A DNA stretch of 64,000 bases, from NCBI RefSeq assembly GCF_007676705.1, contig NZ_VEBF01000002.1, forward strand, positions 1,240,001-1,304,000. The letters run 5' to 3'. The notes under the pieces were generated by a model. The model had not been told where the DNA came from, searched no databases, and saw nothing but the letters and a program-made list of their open reading frames with translations. This DNA comes from Paenibacillus xylanexedens (lineage in GTDB: Bacteria; Bacillota; Bacilli; Paenibacillales; Paenibacillaceae). Shown piece by piece: positions 35,879 to 44,847 of the stretch (positions within the stretch are counted from its first letter, which is position 1; every line of letters begins with the position of its first letter). Made by a program: the position numbers and the translations under genes.

Positions 35879-38800
35879 GATGTTTCCCCTCCCTTGGTGT
35901 GAGATAACATATCCCAGATTTGCTGTTTGCCCGGTTTGGACAACAGGTTATATTCATTTCCTTCAATATTCTCATCAAACTGACAAACAGGCTTATATGG
36001 ACAGAACGTGCACGCCACTTCCTGCTGAATACGATAAGGCTCAATGGCCACATCCCCATCCGTAATTCGGGTACCAATCTCACGGATATTACTGCGAACC
36101 GAAGCCAGCAGCGTATCCCATTGCTCTGGCGTGGCTACAGCGGCGCTACTATAAAAGCTTCCGTCCGCCTTAAGGGCAACTGGAATAATAGCTGAATACC
36201 CCTTATCCAGGGTGTTATCCATTTGAGCGATTGCGTCCCGATCCGCCAGCAGCAAACCTTTCATTTTGAACCGTTTCAGCAGTTCTTGTCCGGCCTGCTC
36301 CGATGTCATGCCATTTGCGGATTGCAACAGCGGGTTATGCACATGGAAATACAGCGTTCCTCCCGGCATCGCCGTTTCCCCAAGCCATTCCTCGGCAGCA
36401 CTAAGCAGCACCTCCAGATAGGTGAGCATCTGCAATGACAGACCATAGTACACTTCATGCAGCTTGAGATCCGTCTGGCTGGACTTGTAGTCAATGACAC
36501 GCAAGAGCAGACCGTTCTCTCCTTCTGCCACATCCACACGGTCAATCCGACCCACAATCTCCATCACACAGCCATTCTCCAGTTCAAAACGCAGAGGTGG
36601 CAGTGTTTTATCCGGTCCAAAATCAAGCTCCAACCCAATCGGTTCAAAACTTCCACGTCTGGACTGTTCACCGAGAATAACGGATGCCCGGCTAACAATG
36701 TCCTTCAATTTGCGGAAAATATAACCGTATCGCTTGGTGCTTAGCAAAATCTCTCCTTGCAGTTGCGGTGCAATCTGCTCCACCGTTTGCTCGGCTTCCT
36801 TGCGGCATTGGTCTGGAGTCAAGCTGCCCCAACTGCGATTTTCTTCACGCAACCGCATAGCCAGCTGACTCAGTGCAGCATGAAACAGTTGTCCGATATC
36901 AGGAGCCTGAAGACGGTACAATTGCCGTTCTTTGAGACGTAGCCCGTGCGAAGCAAAATGGGAGAACGGACAAGCTACGAACCGCTCCATTCGCGAAACA
37001 CTCGTTCTCACCTCTGTGCCATACAATCTGCGACTGGTAGCTGTGCGTAGGGGCAATGCCCGATTACGGTAAAAGATCGATCCCAGCAGCCGCTCCAGCT
37101 GAGGTCTGCTTGTCTCCCGAGATACATGCCAATTGTAGACCGCCCACCACATTTCTGGAATGTCTTCTCCACGGCGCCATTTGCGCAATTGTCCAATGAG
37201 CGCAGACAGACTCTGACCCGGATGGGTAACATAGGACCAATGAGCTTCTTCCGAGTTCGCAACTGGTGGTTGAGCGAGCAATGGCCGTTCTTGTAAACCA
37301 AACATCTTCCGTACATGACGGACAATCTCGGAAGGAGGCAGTGTTTTTCCCTCATCATCAGCAACCGGATAACTCAGCCACAACTGACTGCTTGCCGCTG
37401 TAAGTGCCGTATAGATCAGAAAACGTTCATCCAGCATCTGTCTTGTTGCTCCTGGTCCAAGCGCCACGCCTCTTTCTGTCAGCAACGATCTTTCCAGCTC
37501 CGTTAATACTCCAGCCTCCTGAGGTACAGCAGGCAGTTCACCATCAACCGCACCGAGAATAAATACGTATTTGATATCCTGAAGACGTGTACGATCCATG
37601 GAACCGACCAATACCTGATCAAGTGCTGGTGGTACCAGACCCAGCTTCAGTTCGGTCAATCCGGTCTCGATCATCCCGGCGAACAGAGTGACATCCAGCC
37701 GTTCATTGCCCATCATATCGACCATCTGATCCAATAAATCCAGCACAGCTCCCCACATCTGCCGATGTTCTCTCGAGCGTTCGGGGTCACCTTGAGCCTT
37801 AGCTTCAGCAGACATACTCTCCAGTTTCCATGGGATCTCGGCCTCTTCCAGCAATCTGTATAGTGCCTCGCATTGGGCTTTGGCTGTCTTTGCCTTTTTC
37901 ATACGTTTCTCAAAAGCACCCATGGAATCTGTAATGACCGTTCGACAACTCTCCATTAAAGACAGCATTTGATCCCGTCCTCGACTACGACCATCCTGAC
38001 CATTGTCTTCAAGTGAAAGGCTTGGCACATATTTCCATGGTTTGCCGTCAGTCCAGCGATATCCATGAATACCACAAGCCAATACATAATTCTCAAGCTG
38101 GTCCATATCTTCACGGGTGATGGAACCATCACGCGGAAGCAGCAGGTCCGTTTTGACGCAGCGAAATACATCCTCGTAACGCCAATGTCGACGAACAATG
38201 TCGAGTGCGGAACGGATAAACTCGGATAACGGATGATGAAGTTCATTTCTTCTGCGGTCCAGAAAGACAGGCACGCCATAATCTCTGAATAACGGTTCAG
38301 CTATATCGGCGTAGGTATCCAACTGACGAACAAGCACCGCCATATCCCGATAACGTGCACCTTCGTTTTGCGCCAAACGCCGCATCTCACGCAGTGCTCC
38401 CTCCATCTCAGCTCGACGGTTCTCAGCTGCGACTAGTCGGATTCCGGAATCAAGGCCTTCACCTTTCCACCGAATTCGGCGGTCAAATCCAGCCTCCAGA
38501 TGAGCAAGTCCCGGACGATCCTTGTATCGCGGTGGAGTCTCCGAATCAAGTACAATTATATCGCTCGTTACACCCAGCTCTTCGGCCATTCCTTTGAGAC
38601 GCGCGTAAGCACTTGCCGTGGGATAGAACAGTTCCAGTTCTCCAGGCAATGCACCGTGATCATAAGGGCGATCCAATGTCAGGGCAATCGTAACGGAAGA
38701 GCACTGCAACATCAGCCGACCAATCACACTCATCTCCTGTGGAGTGAATCCCTGAAAACCATCAATCCAGATCTGGGCATCCTGCAGCAATGCACTTTCC

Positions 38801-39378
38801 GACAAACGCTCTGTCAGTTCGGTCAACGTATCTTCATCATCAATATATAATTCGGACAGTTCCTGTTCATAATCACGATATATCAGATTCAAGTCATGTA
38901 GCTTATCCTCCAGAATTGGCGAAGAGGATGAGTTATTCCATCCAGATAGCCCTTCTTCCAGCGATGATGGATCAACTTCATAACGTTTAAATTCACTATA
39001 TAAGTCATTTAATTCGCCTATAAAACCCAGCTGGCTGCCGGATGCACCAAACAGCTTCAATTCATCCTTACGACGCTGGATGACTTTGTAGAGTAGCATC
39101 TTTTTGCCTTCGGCTCCGATCGGAATACGGGCAGAACCGCCTGCTTCCTGCATGACGCGGTAGGCTAGACGGCGAAAGCCCAGCACTTCTGCACGCATCG
39201 TACCTTTAATTGCTCCAGAAGACACCAACGCTTGCTCTGTTCGAAAGGAACTCTGTTCCGGAACGAGTAAAATCAAAGGTTTACCTTGCGGCTCCTTTTG
39301 AAGCAGGGATGTAATTTCCCGGGTAATCAGCGAGCTTTTGCCGCTGCCTGCCCGGCCAATAACAAAACGAACGGACAT
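35875..39378 (-). CDS. addB: ATP-dependent helicase/deoxyribonuclease subunit AddB
   Basis: The second AddAB subunit; in this family it holds a degenerate helicase that recognises Chi and a nuclease domain for the 5' strand. Walker A-like GRAGSGKS is at residues 8-15. The nuclease core is GRIDRVD and VIDYKSS. The Fe-S cluster ligands are visible as C803 and the C-terminal C1123-x2-C1126-x5-C1132. 1167 residues, normal. The ATG at 39378 has GGAGG seven bases upstream, so the in-frame extension to 39405 is rejected. First gene of addB-addA-sbcD-sbcC. Confidence 0.97.
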   Translation of the reverse strand: MSVRFVIGRAGSGKSSLITREITSLLQKEPQGKPLILLVPEQSSFRTEQALVSSGAIKGTMRAEVLGFRRLAYRVMQEAGGSARIPIGAEGKKMLLYKVIQRRKDELKLFGASGSQLGFIGELNDLYSEFKRYEVDPSSLEEGLSGWNNSSSSPILEDKLHDLNLIYRDYEQELSELYIDDEDTLTELTERLSESALLQDAQIWIDGFQGFTPQEMSVIGRLMLQCSSVTIALTLDRPYDHGALPGELELFYPTASAYARLKGMAEELGVTSDIIVLDSETPPRYKDRPGLAHLEAGFDRRIRWKGEGLDSGIRLVAAENRRAEMEGALREMRRLAQNEGARYRDMAVLVRQLDTYADIAEPLFRDYGVPVFLDRRRNELHHPLSEFIRSALDIVRRHWRYEDVFRCVKTDLLLPRDGSITREDMDQLENYVLACGIHGYRWTDGKPWKYVPSLSLEDNGQDGRSRGRDQMLSLMESCRTVITDSMGAFEKRMKKAKTAKAQCEALYRLLEEAEIPWKLESMSAEAKAQGDPERSREHRQMWGAVLDLLDQMVDMMGNERLDVTLFAGMIETGLTELKLGLVPPALDQVLVGSMDRTRLQDIKYVFILGAVDGELPAVPQEAGVLTELERSLLTERGVALGPGATRQMLDERFLIYTALTAASSQLWLSYPVADDEGKTLPPSEIVRHVRKMFGLQERPLLAQPPVANSEEAHWSYVTHPGQSLSALIGQLRKWRRGEDIPEMWWAVYNWHVSRETSRPQLERLLGSIFYRNRALPLRTATSRRLYGTEVRTSVSRMERFVACPFSHFASHGLRLKERQLYRLQAPDIGQLFHAALSQLAMRLREENRSWGSLTPDQCRKEAEQTVEQIAPQLQGEILLSTKRYGYIFRKLKDIVSRASVILGEQSRRGSFEPIGLELDFGPDKTLPPLRFELENGCVMEIVGRIDRVDVAEGENGLLLRVIDYKSSQTDLKLHEVYYGLSLQMLTYLEVLLSAAEEWLGETAMPGGTLYFHVHNPLLQSANGMTSEQAGQELLKRFKMKGLLLADRDAIAQMDNTLDKGYSAIIPVALKADGSFYSSAAVATPEQWDTLLASVRSNIREIGTRITDGDVAIEPYRIQQEVACTFCPYKPVCQFDENIEGNEYNLLSKPGKQQIWDMLSHTKGGETS

Positions 39379-39504
39379 GTCTAATCCTCCAAACCACACG
39401 TACAAGATTTTAATTCCCAGTATAACATATCTGACTTGGTTCGGAACATACGTTTGCCACTATCCGGTAAAACCGGAGATCATCTCCGTTAACACAGCAA
39501 AACA

Positions 39505-39540
39505 GCAAAAAGCCCGCAGCTACTCACACTGTGGACTTTT
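39505..39540 (-). terminator. Probable terminator downstream of the RlmI-like gene
   Basis: AAAAGTCCACAG and CTGCGGGCTTTT pair imperfectly on the minus strand, followed by TTGCTG. It lies between repeat copy B and the addB promoter region. The 428-bp gap 39379-39806 holds this, repeat B and no gene. Confidence 0.55.
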
Positions 39541-39570
39541 GACTTGATCTATAGATTAATTAAAGAATAT

Positions 39571-39759
39571 TTACACTTGCCACTCCGATGACAGAACAAC
39601 CCTCCGATCGCTGTTATTCCCAGATTTTTTTGATTCAATTTATAAAAGTGAGAAAATCCGAGAATAAAGGCGAAGATTATGCTTCCGAAGCAGCTTTCCT
39701 TCAGAAAGCTTTTAGCTCCACTTCTTCAGGTTATTTCTGTCCTCTACTTTCTCGTGTAA
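39571..39759. repeat. Intergenic long-hairpin repeat, copy B (with insertion)
   Basis: Bounded by TTACAC and GTGTAA like copy A, with the same CGATCGCTGTTAT start of the core. The stem here is TTATTC...GAATAA, a paired change from copy A. It is about 40 bp longer because of an insertion near 39673-39717 that itself contains AGCTTTCCTTCAGAAAGCT, a small hairpin. Confidence 0.8.
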
Positions 39760-39806
39760 ATGTTTAGTTCAATCTATACAGTTAAATTAGAACGGAAATC
39801 ATACGA

Positions 39807-41183
39807 TTAATTCTTTTTACTGCGCACTTCGAAAATAGCAAATTTCAGGTAATGCCCTTCATCTACGCCCAAAATTTGCGGGTGATCCTTACCTGCTGCT
39901 TTCCAGTCGATTAGACGCAACACCTTGCCTGCATCTTCTGCTGCATCAGCAATCGTGTCCAGGAAGAGATCAGGACGCATATGATACGAACAGCTGGCTG
40001 TTACCAAATATCCGCCCTCATTAACCAGTTTCATTCCTTGCAGGTTGATATCCTTATAACCGCGACATGCACCTTTTACTGCTGATTTCGTTTTGGCAAA
40101 CGCAGGGGGATCGAGGATGACTACATCAAATGTTTTACCGCCAGCTGCAAGCGCTTTGGATGTATCTACTTTTTGTTCGCCTGCACGTGCACGTGCGGTA
40201 CGTTCATCCAGACCTTTCACTTGTTCACGCAAGTACTGGAATGCATCAGCAACAACGAATTCTACGCGATCGGTAAAACCGTTCAGCTCCACATTCGTTC
40301 GTGCACTCTCAATGGCGTGCTCCGAAATATCAAGACATGTCACTTTTTTGGCTCCATACTTGCAAGCATTCAACGTGAAACTGCCTGTGTGTGAGAAGCA
40401 CTCCAGCACAGTAGCACCATCCCAATAAGGGAATGTAACTACCTTGCCGCTTTTATTCACAGGCAACAGCTGCTCTGTGCCATCCTGCTCGGTCTGCTGG
40501 AGTGTGATTCCACTCTTGTAGCCCCACCCCTTCATAAGCGGTTCGATAGCTGCACGATTCTCGCGTTGGTCGAAGAAATAACCTGTCTTCTGTCCTTCCA
40601 CGATATCCACTTTAATAAGCAGTCCGTTCTCTGTAACGGTGACATGCCGCGGGCAATCCCCGTACAGTGGACCTTTGGTCTGCTCCAAACCTTCCAGTTC
40701 ACGAATCGAGACATCACTGCGCTCATATATACCTTCCGGCTGCATCACTTCAATGAGTGCTTGTACGATAGCTTCACGGCAACGATCCATGCCGAGTGTA
40801 AGCAACTGTACAACGAGAATGCTGCCGAATCGGTCAACGATCAGTCCTGGCAGAAAATCAGCTTCGCCATAAACGAGACGGTACGCCTCGCCATCCTGGA
40901 TAAAGCGTTCCCGATGACGCAAACAATCGCGGAAACGAGCTGCAAAGAACGCGGTGTCCATCTGTTCGGACTCCAGCGGTTGATACGCTACGACCCTTAC
41001 TGTGATCTGAGATGCGGGATTGTAATAACCTGTCGCCAGATAGCGACCTTGATGATTCAATACATTGACCAGATCTCCCGGTTCCGGGTTTCCGTCAACA
41101 GAGGCAATTTCGTTGTTAAATATCCATGGATGTGCATGTTCAAGCCGCTTTTTGCGACTGCGTTCGAGTGTAACTGATGGCAA
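39807..41183 (-). CDS. RlmI-like 23S rRNA (cytosine-C5) methyltransferase
   Basis: A class I SAM-dependent methyltransferase with an N-terminal PUA-like domain (residues about 2-80, LEHAHPWIFNNEIASVDGNP). The catalytic domain has the EGQKTGYFFDQRENRAAI segment, CFSHTGSFTLNACKYGAKKV (motif I) and VVILDPPAFAK (motif IV). It resembles RlmI/YccW, which makes m5C1962 in E. coli 23S rRNA. 458 residues, longer than RlmI (about 396) partly from an insert around GEQKVDTSKALAAG. The frame starts with TTG at 41183 and has only a weak upstream AAGGA, so the exact start is less certain. Confidence 0.88.
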   Translation of the reverse strand: MPSVTLERSRKKRLEHAHPWIFNNEIASVDGNPEPGDLVNVLNHQGRYLATGYYNPASQITVRVVAYQPLESEQMDTAFFAARFRDCLRHRERFIQDGEAYRLVYGEADFLPGLIVDRFGSILVVQLLTLGMDRCREAIVQALIEVMQPEGIYERSDVSIRELEGLEQTKGPLYGDCPRHVTVTENGLLIKVDIVEGQKTGYFFDQRENRAAIEPLMKGWGYKSGITLQQTEQDGTEQLLPVNKSGKVVTFPYWDGATVLECFSHTGSFTLNACKYGAKKVTCLDISEHAIESARTNVELNGFTDRVEFVVADAFQYLREQVKGLDERTARARAGEQKVDTSKALAAGGKTFDVVILDPPAFAKTKSAVKGACRGYKDINLQGMKLVNEGGYLVTASCSYHMRPDLFLDTIADAAEDAGKVLRLIDWKAAGKDHPQILGVDEGHYLKFAIFEVRSKKN

Positions 41184-41225
41184 GGTAGATCCACTTCCTT
41201 TAATTTAATAGTTCAAAAGATAGGT

Positions 41226-41777
41226 TTGGTGCGGCGCGTAGGTGGCGTTTCGGTTACGAATCGATCTTCCGATCGCTGTTGTCTCCAGATTTTTTTGATT
41301 CCCTTTCTTAAAGGGAAAATCCGGAGACAAAGGCGCACGCTTCGCTTCTTCTGATTCGATTTCGTCCCCTCCACTACGCTTGCACAAATCACCGTATCTT
41401 TCGAATTGGGGTGCGGCAGTTAAGTGACGTTCCGGTTACGAATCGATCTTCCGATCGCTGTTGTCTCCAGATTTTTTTGATTCCCTTTCTTAAAGGGAAA
41501 ATCCGGAGACAAAGGCGCACGCTTCGCTTCTTCAGATTCGATTTCGTCCCCTCCACTACGCTTGCACGAATCACCGTATCTTTCGAATTGGGGTGCGGCA
41601 GTTAAGTGACGTTCCGGTTACGAATCGATCTTCTGATCGCTGTTGTCTCCAGATTTTTTTGATTCCCTTTCTTAAAGGGAAAATCCCGAGACAAAGGCGC
41701 ACGCTTCGCTTCTTCAGATTCGATTTCGTCCCCTCCACTACGTTTGCTCGAATCACCGTATCTTTCGAATTGGGGTG
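41226..41777. repeat. Tandem array of three 182-bp long-hairpin repeats (copies C1-C3)
   Basis: Three head-to-tail copies; the landmark GATCGCTGTT starts at 41271, 41453 and 41635, giving an exact 182-bp period. Each core is TTGTCTCC-A-GATTTTTT paired with AAAATCCGGAGACAA around CCCTTT/AAAGGG. The outer part is ACGAATCGA paired with TCGATTTCGT. C3 has a CGG to CCG change (AAATCCCGAGAC). Homologous to copies A, B and D but with compensated stem changes. The 699-bp gap 41184-41882 holds the array and the leader of the transporter gene. Short open frames inside are repeat artefacts. Confidence 0.92.
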
Positions 41778-41882
41778 GGATAATTAAGGTTCGCTTCCCT
41801 CTGAATTCCTTTAGGCTTGTCATGGTTGTCTTTATTTACTCATAGGATGAGTTAAGGAATCGGACGGAAGGAATGATTTTGT

Positions 41883-42884
41883 ATGTTTAGAGATGTTATA
41901 CTGCCCCTGCTATATGGGCTTATTATCTTTTTTGGCGGCATGAAGTTGATGGAAACCGCCTTGCAGCGCATGGCAGGGCCCATGCTGGCAGGTTGGCTCA
42001 ATCGAGCTACCTCTGCTCCCTGGAAAGGCATGGCTTTCAGCGCGGGTGCAACGGCCCTGTTGCAGAGCAGTACTGCGGTCACCGTACTCACCATTGGACT
42101 GGCTAATGCCAGATTGATTACTTACGGACGCACACTCGGCATCATCCTTGGCACCAACATCGGGACATGCCTGACAACGGAGCTGGTGGGGCTGCAGATC
42201 GGACGTGCTTCCCTGCCCCTGCTTGTCCTGTCGCTGACGGGCTGGGCCATGTTTGTTGTACTTGGTGAACGCAATCTAGCCGCTCCTGAACGCACGCGGC
42301 AGACTCTGTTTAACATCCAATACAGCTTCCTCGCAGCTGCCGGATTTGCACTTGTCATGACAGGCATTCAGGTCATGCAATCCATTGCCTTGCCACTGCG
42401 GAGCATGGGCGTATTTCAATGGTTTCTCGACCGCTCGGCCGACAGCTTGTGGTGGGGCTTCCTGGCAGGTGCGTGTCTCACGGCGCTCATTCACAGCAGC
42501 GCGGCCGTCATTAGCATGGCAATTACGCTCGCAGCCACAGGGGTATTACCTGTGGAGATCGGTATCGCCATTGTGATCGGGTCCAACGTGGGGACCTGCA
42601 TCACTGCTGTAATTGCTGCCGCGGGCGGAGCATCTGCAGGCAAATTTGTCGCAGCCTCCCATGTTGTATTAAACATTGCGGGAGCACTGTTGTTCATGCC
42701 GTTGATCGGCCAGCTGCATGCAGCTTCGGCTTGGCTGTCAGCGGACAATGGGGCACAGATCGCGCATGCCCAGACCCTTTTTAACATCACCAGTTCACTG
42801 CTTGCTTTGCCGTTCTGTTACTTGCCAATCTGGCACAAAAAACCACCGGTCCACGCCCCCGCGGCGAAGTCACCCGTGTCTTGA
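41883..42884 (+). CDS. yqeW: Na/Pi-cotransporter II family protein (YqeW-like)
   Basis: A 333-residue membrane protein with about eight to nine TM helices and an internal duplication. The two Na/Pi repeats are marked by LLQSSTAVTVLTIG and LIHSSAAVISMAITL, each followed by a GTNIGT or GSNVGT element (LGTNIGTCLTTE, IGSNVGTCITA). This is the QSSS-type signature of PF02690 transporters. Phosphate is the likely substrate but is not proven. Only conserved plus-strand gene here; in B. subtilis yqeW also lies next to mtaB (yqeV). The ribosome site (GGAAGGA) is rather far from the ATG. Confidence 0.9.
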   Translation: MFRDVILPLLYGLIIFFGGMKLMETALQRMAGPMLAGWLNRATSAPWKGMAFSAGATALLQSSTAVTVLTIGLANARLITYGRTLGIILGTNIGTCLTTELVGLQIGRASLPLLVLSLTGWAMFVVLGERNLAAPERTRQTLFNIQYSFLAAAGFALVMTGIQVMQSIALPLRSMGVFQWFLDRSADSLWWGFLAGACLTALIHSSAAVISMAITLAATGVLPVEIGIAIVIGSNVGTCITAVIAAAGGASAGKFVAASHVVLNIAGALLFMPLIGQLHAASAWLSADNGAQIAHAQTLFNITSSLLALPFCYLPIWHKKPPVHAPAAKSPVS

Positions 42885-42950
42885 TGATCTGCCTATCCAG
42901 ACCCACAGAGCGCCCGGCTAACTGACTCGTCGAATTAGAACTATAATGCG

Positions 42951-43385
42951 TTATACGTTAATGCCCAACTTGTTCAGTGCTACACGCAAGATGTCATCGT
43001 TATTATCATATCCGCTCTGCTGCTGTAGGGACCATGCTTCTTCCGGAGCATACCAATCCACACCCTTGATTTCTTCAATCTGAGGCTGTAAATCTCCACT
43101 CTCAGCTTCAACGAGATAGTAATGAACTTCCTTATCTACCGGGCCATACTCTGCATGTTGGTACGTATAGGCGATAATATTAACCGGCTCGACAATGCGA
43201 CCGACCATACCCGTCTCTTCCAGGATCTCGCGCAGTGCGGTCTGTTCAATCGTTTCTCCATCTTCCATTTTGCCCTTGGCGAGAGTCGTTTTACCGTAAC
43301 GATCTACGATAAGCTGAATTTGAAGACGTCCGTCTTCCCCTGTTCTATAAACAACTCCGCCTGCTGAAATTTCTTTTTTGTTCAT
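42951..43385 (-). CDS. Nudix hydrolase
   Basis: A 144-residue Nudix pyrophosphatase. The Nudix box spans residues 38-60 (GKMEDGETIEQ, then ALREILEETGM) with the REILEE metal-binding core. The N-terminal MNKKEISAGGVVYRTGE and the WYAPEEAWSL segment recall diadenosine polyphosphate or 8-oxo-dGTP type members, but the substrate cannot be set from sequence. GGGAG precedes the ATG at 43385; the upstream in-frame start at 43409 is less well placed. It follows mtaB after 113 bp. Confidence 0.92.
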   Translation of the reverse strand: MNKKEISAGGVVYRTGEDGRLQIQLIVDRYGKTTLAKGKMEDGETIEQTALREILEETGMVGRIVEPVNIIAYTYQHAEYGPVDKEVHYYLVEAESGDLQPQIEEIKGVDWYAPEEAWSLQQQSGYDNNDDILRVALNKLGINV

Positions 43386-43498
43386 CGTGCTCTCCCCCAT
43401 CGACTTCAATATCTGTATCTTATTTTTTGCAAAAGAAGGACCTCATCTCCACGGGTAAGCTCCCCAAGGAAATGAAATCCTTGTTTCTGACGCCTCGA

Positions 43499-44845
43499 TT
43501 ACATCGCGGCGGACTTGAGATTATCTTCCAATACACGTACGAGCGTACCCTGACTTTCGTTCACGCCAGCATCAACCAATTTGACTCGGCATACTTTACC
43601 GACCATATCCATGGTTCCGTCAAAGACCAGCTGAATGTAATTGTCGCTATATCCGTGCAGTTTGCCACTTCCCTCGCGGCCTTTGGCTTCACCTTCGGGA
43701 ATGACATCCAGTACCTGTCCGACAAACTGTTTGGCGTACTCCAGTTGCATCTGCTCAGACAGTTCAATAAGTTCATGCACACGTGCATTTTTGACCTCTT
43801 CGTCCACCTGATCTTCCATCCGTGCTGCAGGAGTACCTGTACGTTTGGAATAAGGGAATACGTGCATTTCGGAAAAACCGATTTTTCGCATCAACTCATA
43901 GCCATTACGGTACATTTCATCCGTCTCACCCGGAAATCCAACAATAATGTCAGTCGTAATCGCCACATCTGGCATCGCTTCTCGAATGCGAAGCATTTTG
44001 TTGTAGAACTCTTCTGTCGTATACTTGCGACGCATGCGTTTTAATACCGTATCATCGCCAGCTTGCAGCGGAATATGAAAGTGACGAACGAGTTTATCCG
44101 AACGTTTAATCACGTCGAGCATGCGATCGTCGATCTGGCTGGCTTCAATCGAGCTGATTCGAATACGCTCCAGGCCCTCTACTTTATCCAAATCCCACAG
44201 CAGATCAGTTAGATCATAGTTCTCCATGTCATCCCCATATCCACCTGTATGAATACCTGTAAGAACAATTTCCTTGTATCCGGCGTGTACGAGTTGATGG
44301 GCCTGTTGAACGATACTGTTCGCTTCCCGGCTACGTGAGAGACCACGAGACCACGGAATGATGCAGAACGTGCAAAAATTATTGCATCCATCCTGAATTT
44401 TCAGGAAAGCTCGGGTACGATCAGCAAAATCAGGTACATCCATCTCTTCAAACACACGGGTTTTCATAATATTGCGCACCGCGTTAACGGGTTGACGGGA
44501 CTCCTGAATTTCATTGACATATGGCAGAATTTTGTCACGGTCCTGTGTACCGATAACCAGGTCCACGCCAGGGATGTCCAGAATCTCTGCCGGAGAAGTC
44601 TGCGCATAGCAGCCTGTAACGGCCACAATGGCCTCCGGGTTGCGCCGAATGGCACGACGAATAATTTGACGGCTCTTTTTGTCGCCGGTATTGGTTACTG
44701 TACAAGTATTAATCAAGTATACATCTGCTGTCTGTTCGTCAAAGTCCACTTGATCGTATCCTTCGTTTTTGAACAATTGCCAAATCGCCTCTGTATCATA
44801 GAAATTAACTTTGCAGCCTAAGGTGTAAAACGCCACGGATGGCAT
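43499..44845 (-). CDS. mtaB: tRNA N6-threonylcarbamoyladenosine(37) methylthiotransferase MtaB
   Basis: Radical-SAM enzyme that turns t6A37 into ms2t6A37 in tRNA. The N-terminal UPF0004 domain has three cysteines (TLGCKVNFYDT, INTCTVTN, TGCYAQ) for one 4Fe-4S cluster. The radical-SAM cluster is C154-x3-C158-x2-C161 (CNNFCTFC). A C-terminal TRAM domain follows (EGSGKLHGYSDNYIQLVF). 448 residues. It begins two bases after the rsmE stop. Same neighbourhood as B. subtilis yqeV. Confidence 0.96.
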   Translation of the reverse strand: MPSVAFYTLGCKVNFYDTEAIWQLFKNEGYDQVDFDEQTADVYLINTCTVTNTGDKKSRQIIRRAIRRNPEAIVAVTGCYAQTSPAEILDIPGVDLVIGTQDRDKILPYVNEIQESRQPVNAVRNIMKTRVFEEMDVPDFADRTRAFLKIQDGCNNFCTFCIIPWSRGLSRSREANSIVQQAHQLVHAGYKEIVLTGIHTGGYGDDMENYDLTDLLWDLDKVEGLERIRISSIEASQIDDRMLDVIKRSDKLVRHFHIPLQAGDDTVLKRMRRKYTTEEFYNKMLRIREAMPDVAITTDIIVGFPGETDEMYRNGYELMRKIGFSEMHVFPYSKRTGTPAARMEDQVDEEVKNARVHELIELSEQMQLEYAKQFVGQVLDVIPEGEAKGREGSGKLHGYSDNYIQLVFDGTMDMVGKVCRVKLVDAGVNESQGTLVRVLEDNLKSAAM

Positions 44846-44847
44846 AA

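Noticed and set aside
41226-41777. CRISPR array
   Set aside because: The unit is 182 bp without alternating unique spacers and there are no cas genes nearby.
41226-41777. Insertion sequence remnants
   Set aside because: No transposase fragment in any frame and no target-site duplications could be recognised; a hairpin repeat family fits better, though mobilisation in trans is not excluded.
41205-41823. Several short open frames with repeated protein sequence in the tandem array
   Set aside because: They are the 182-bp repeat read in different frames on both strands; none has a ribosome site and the DNA is explained by hairpins.
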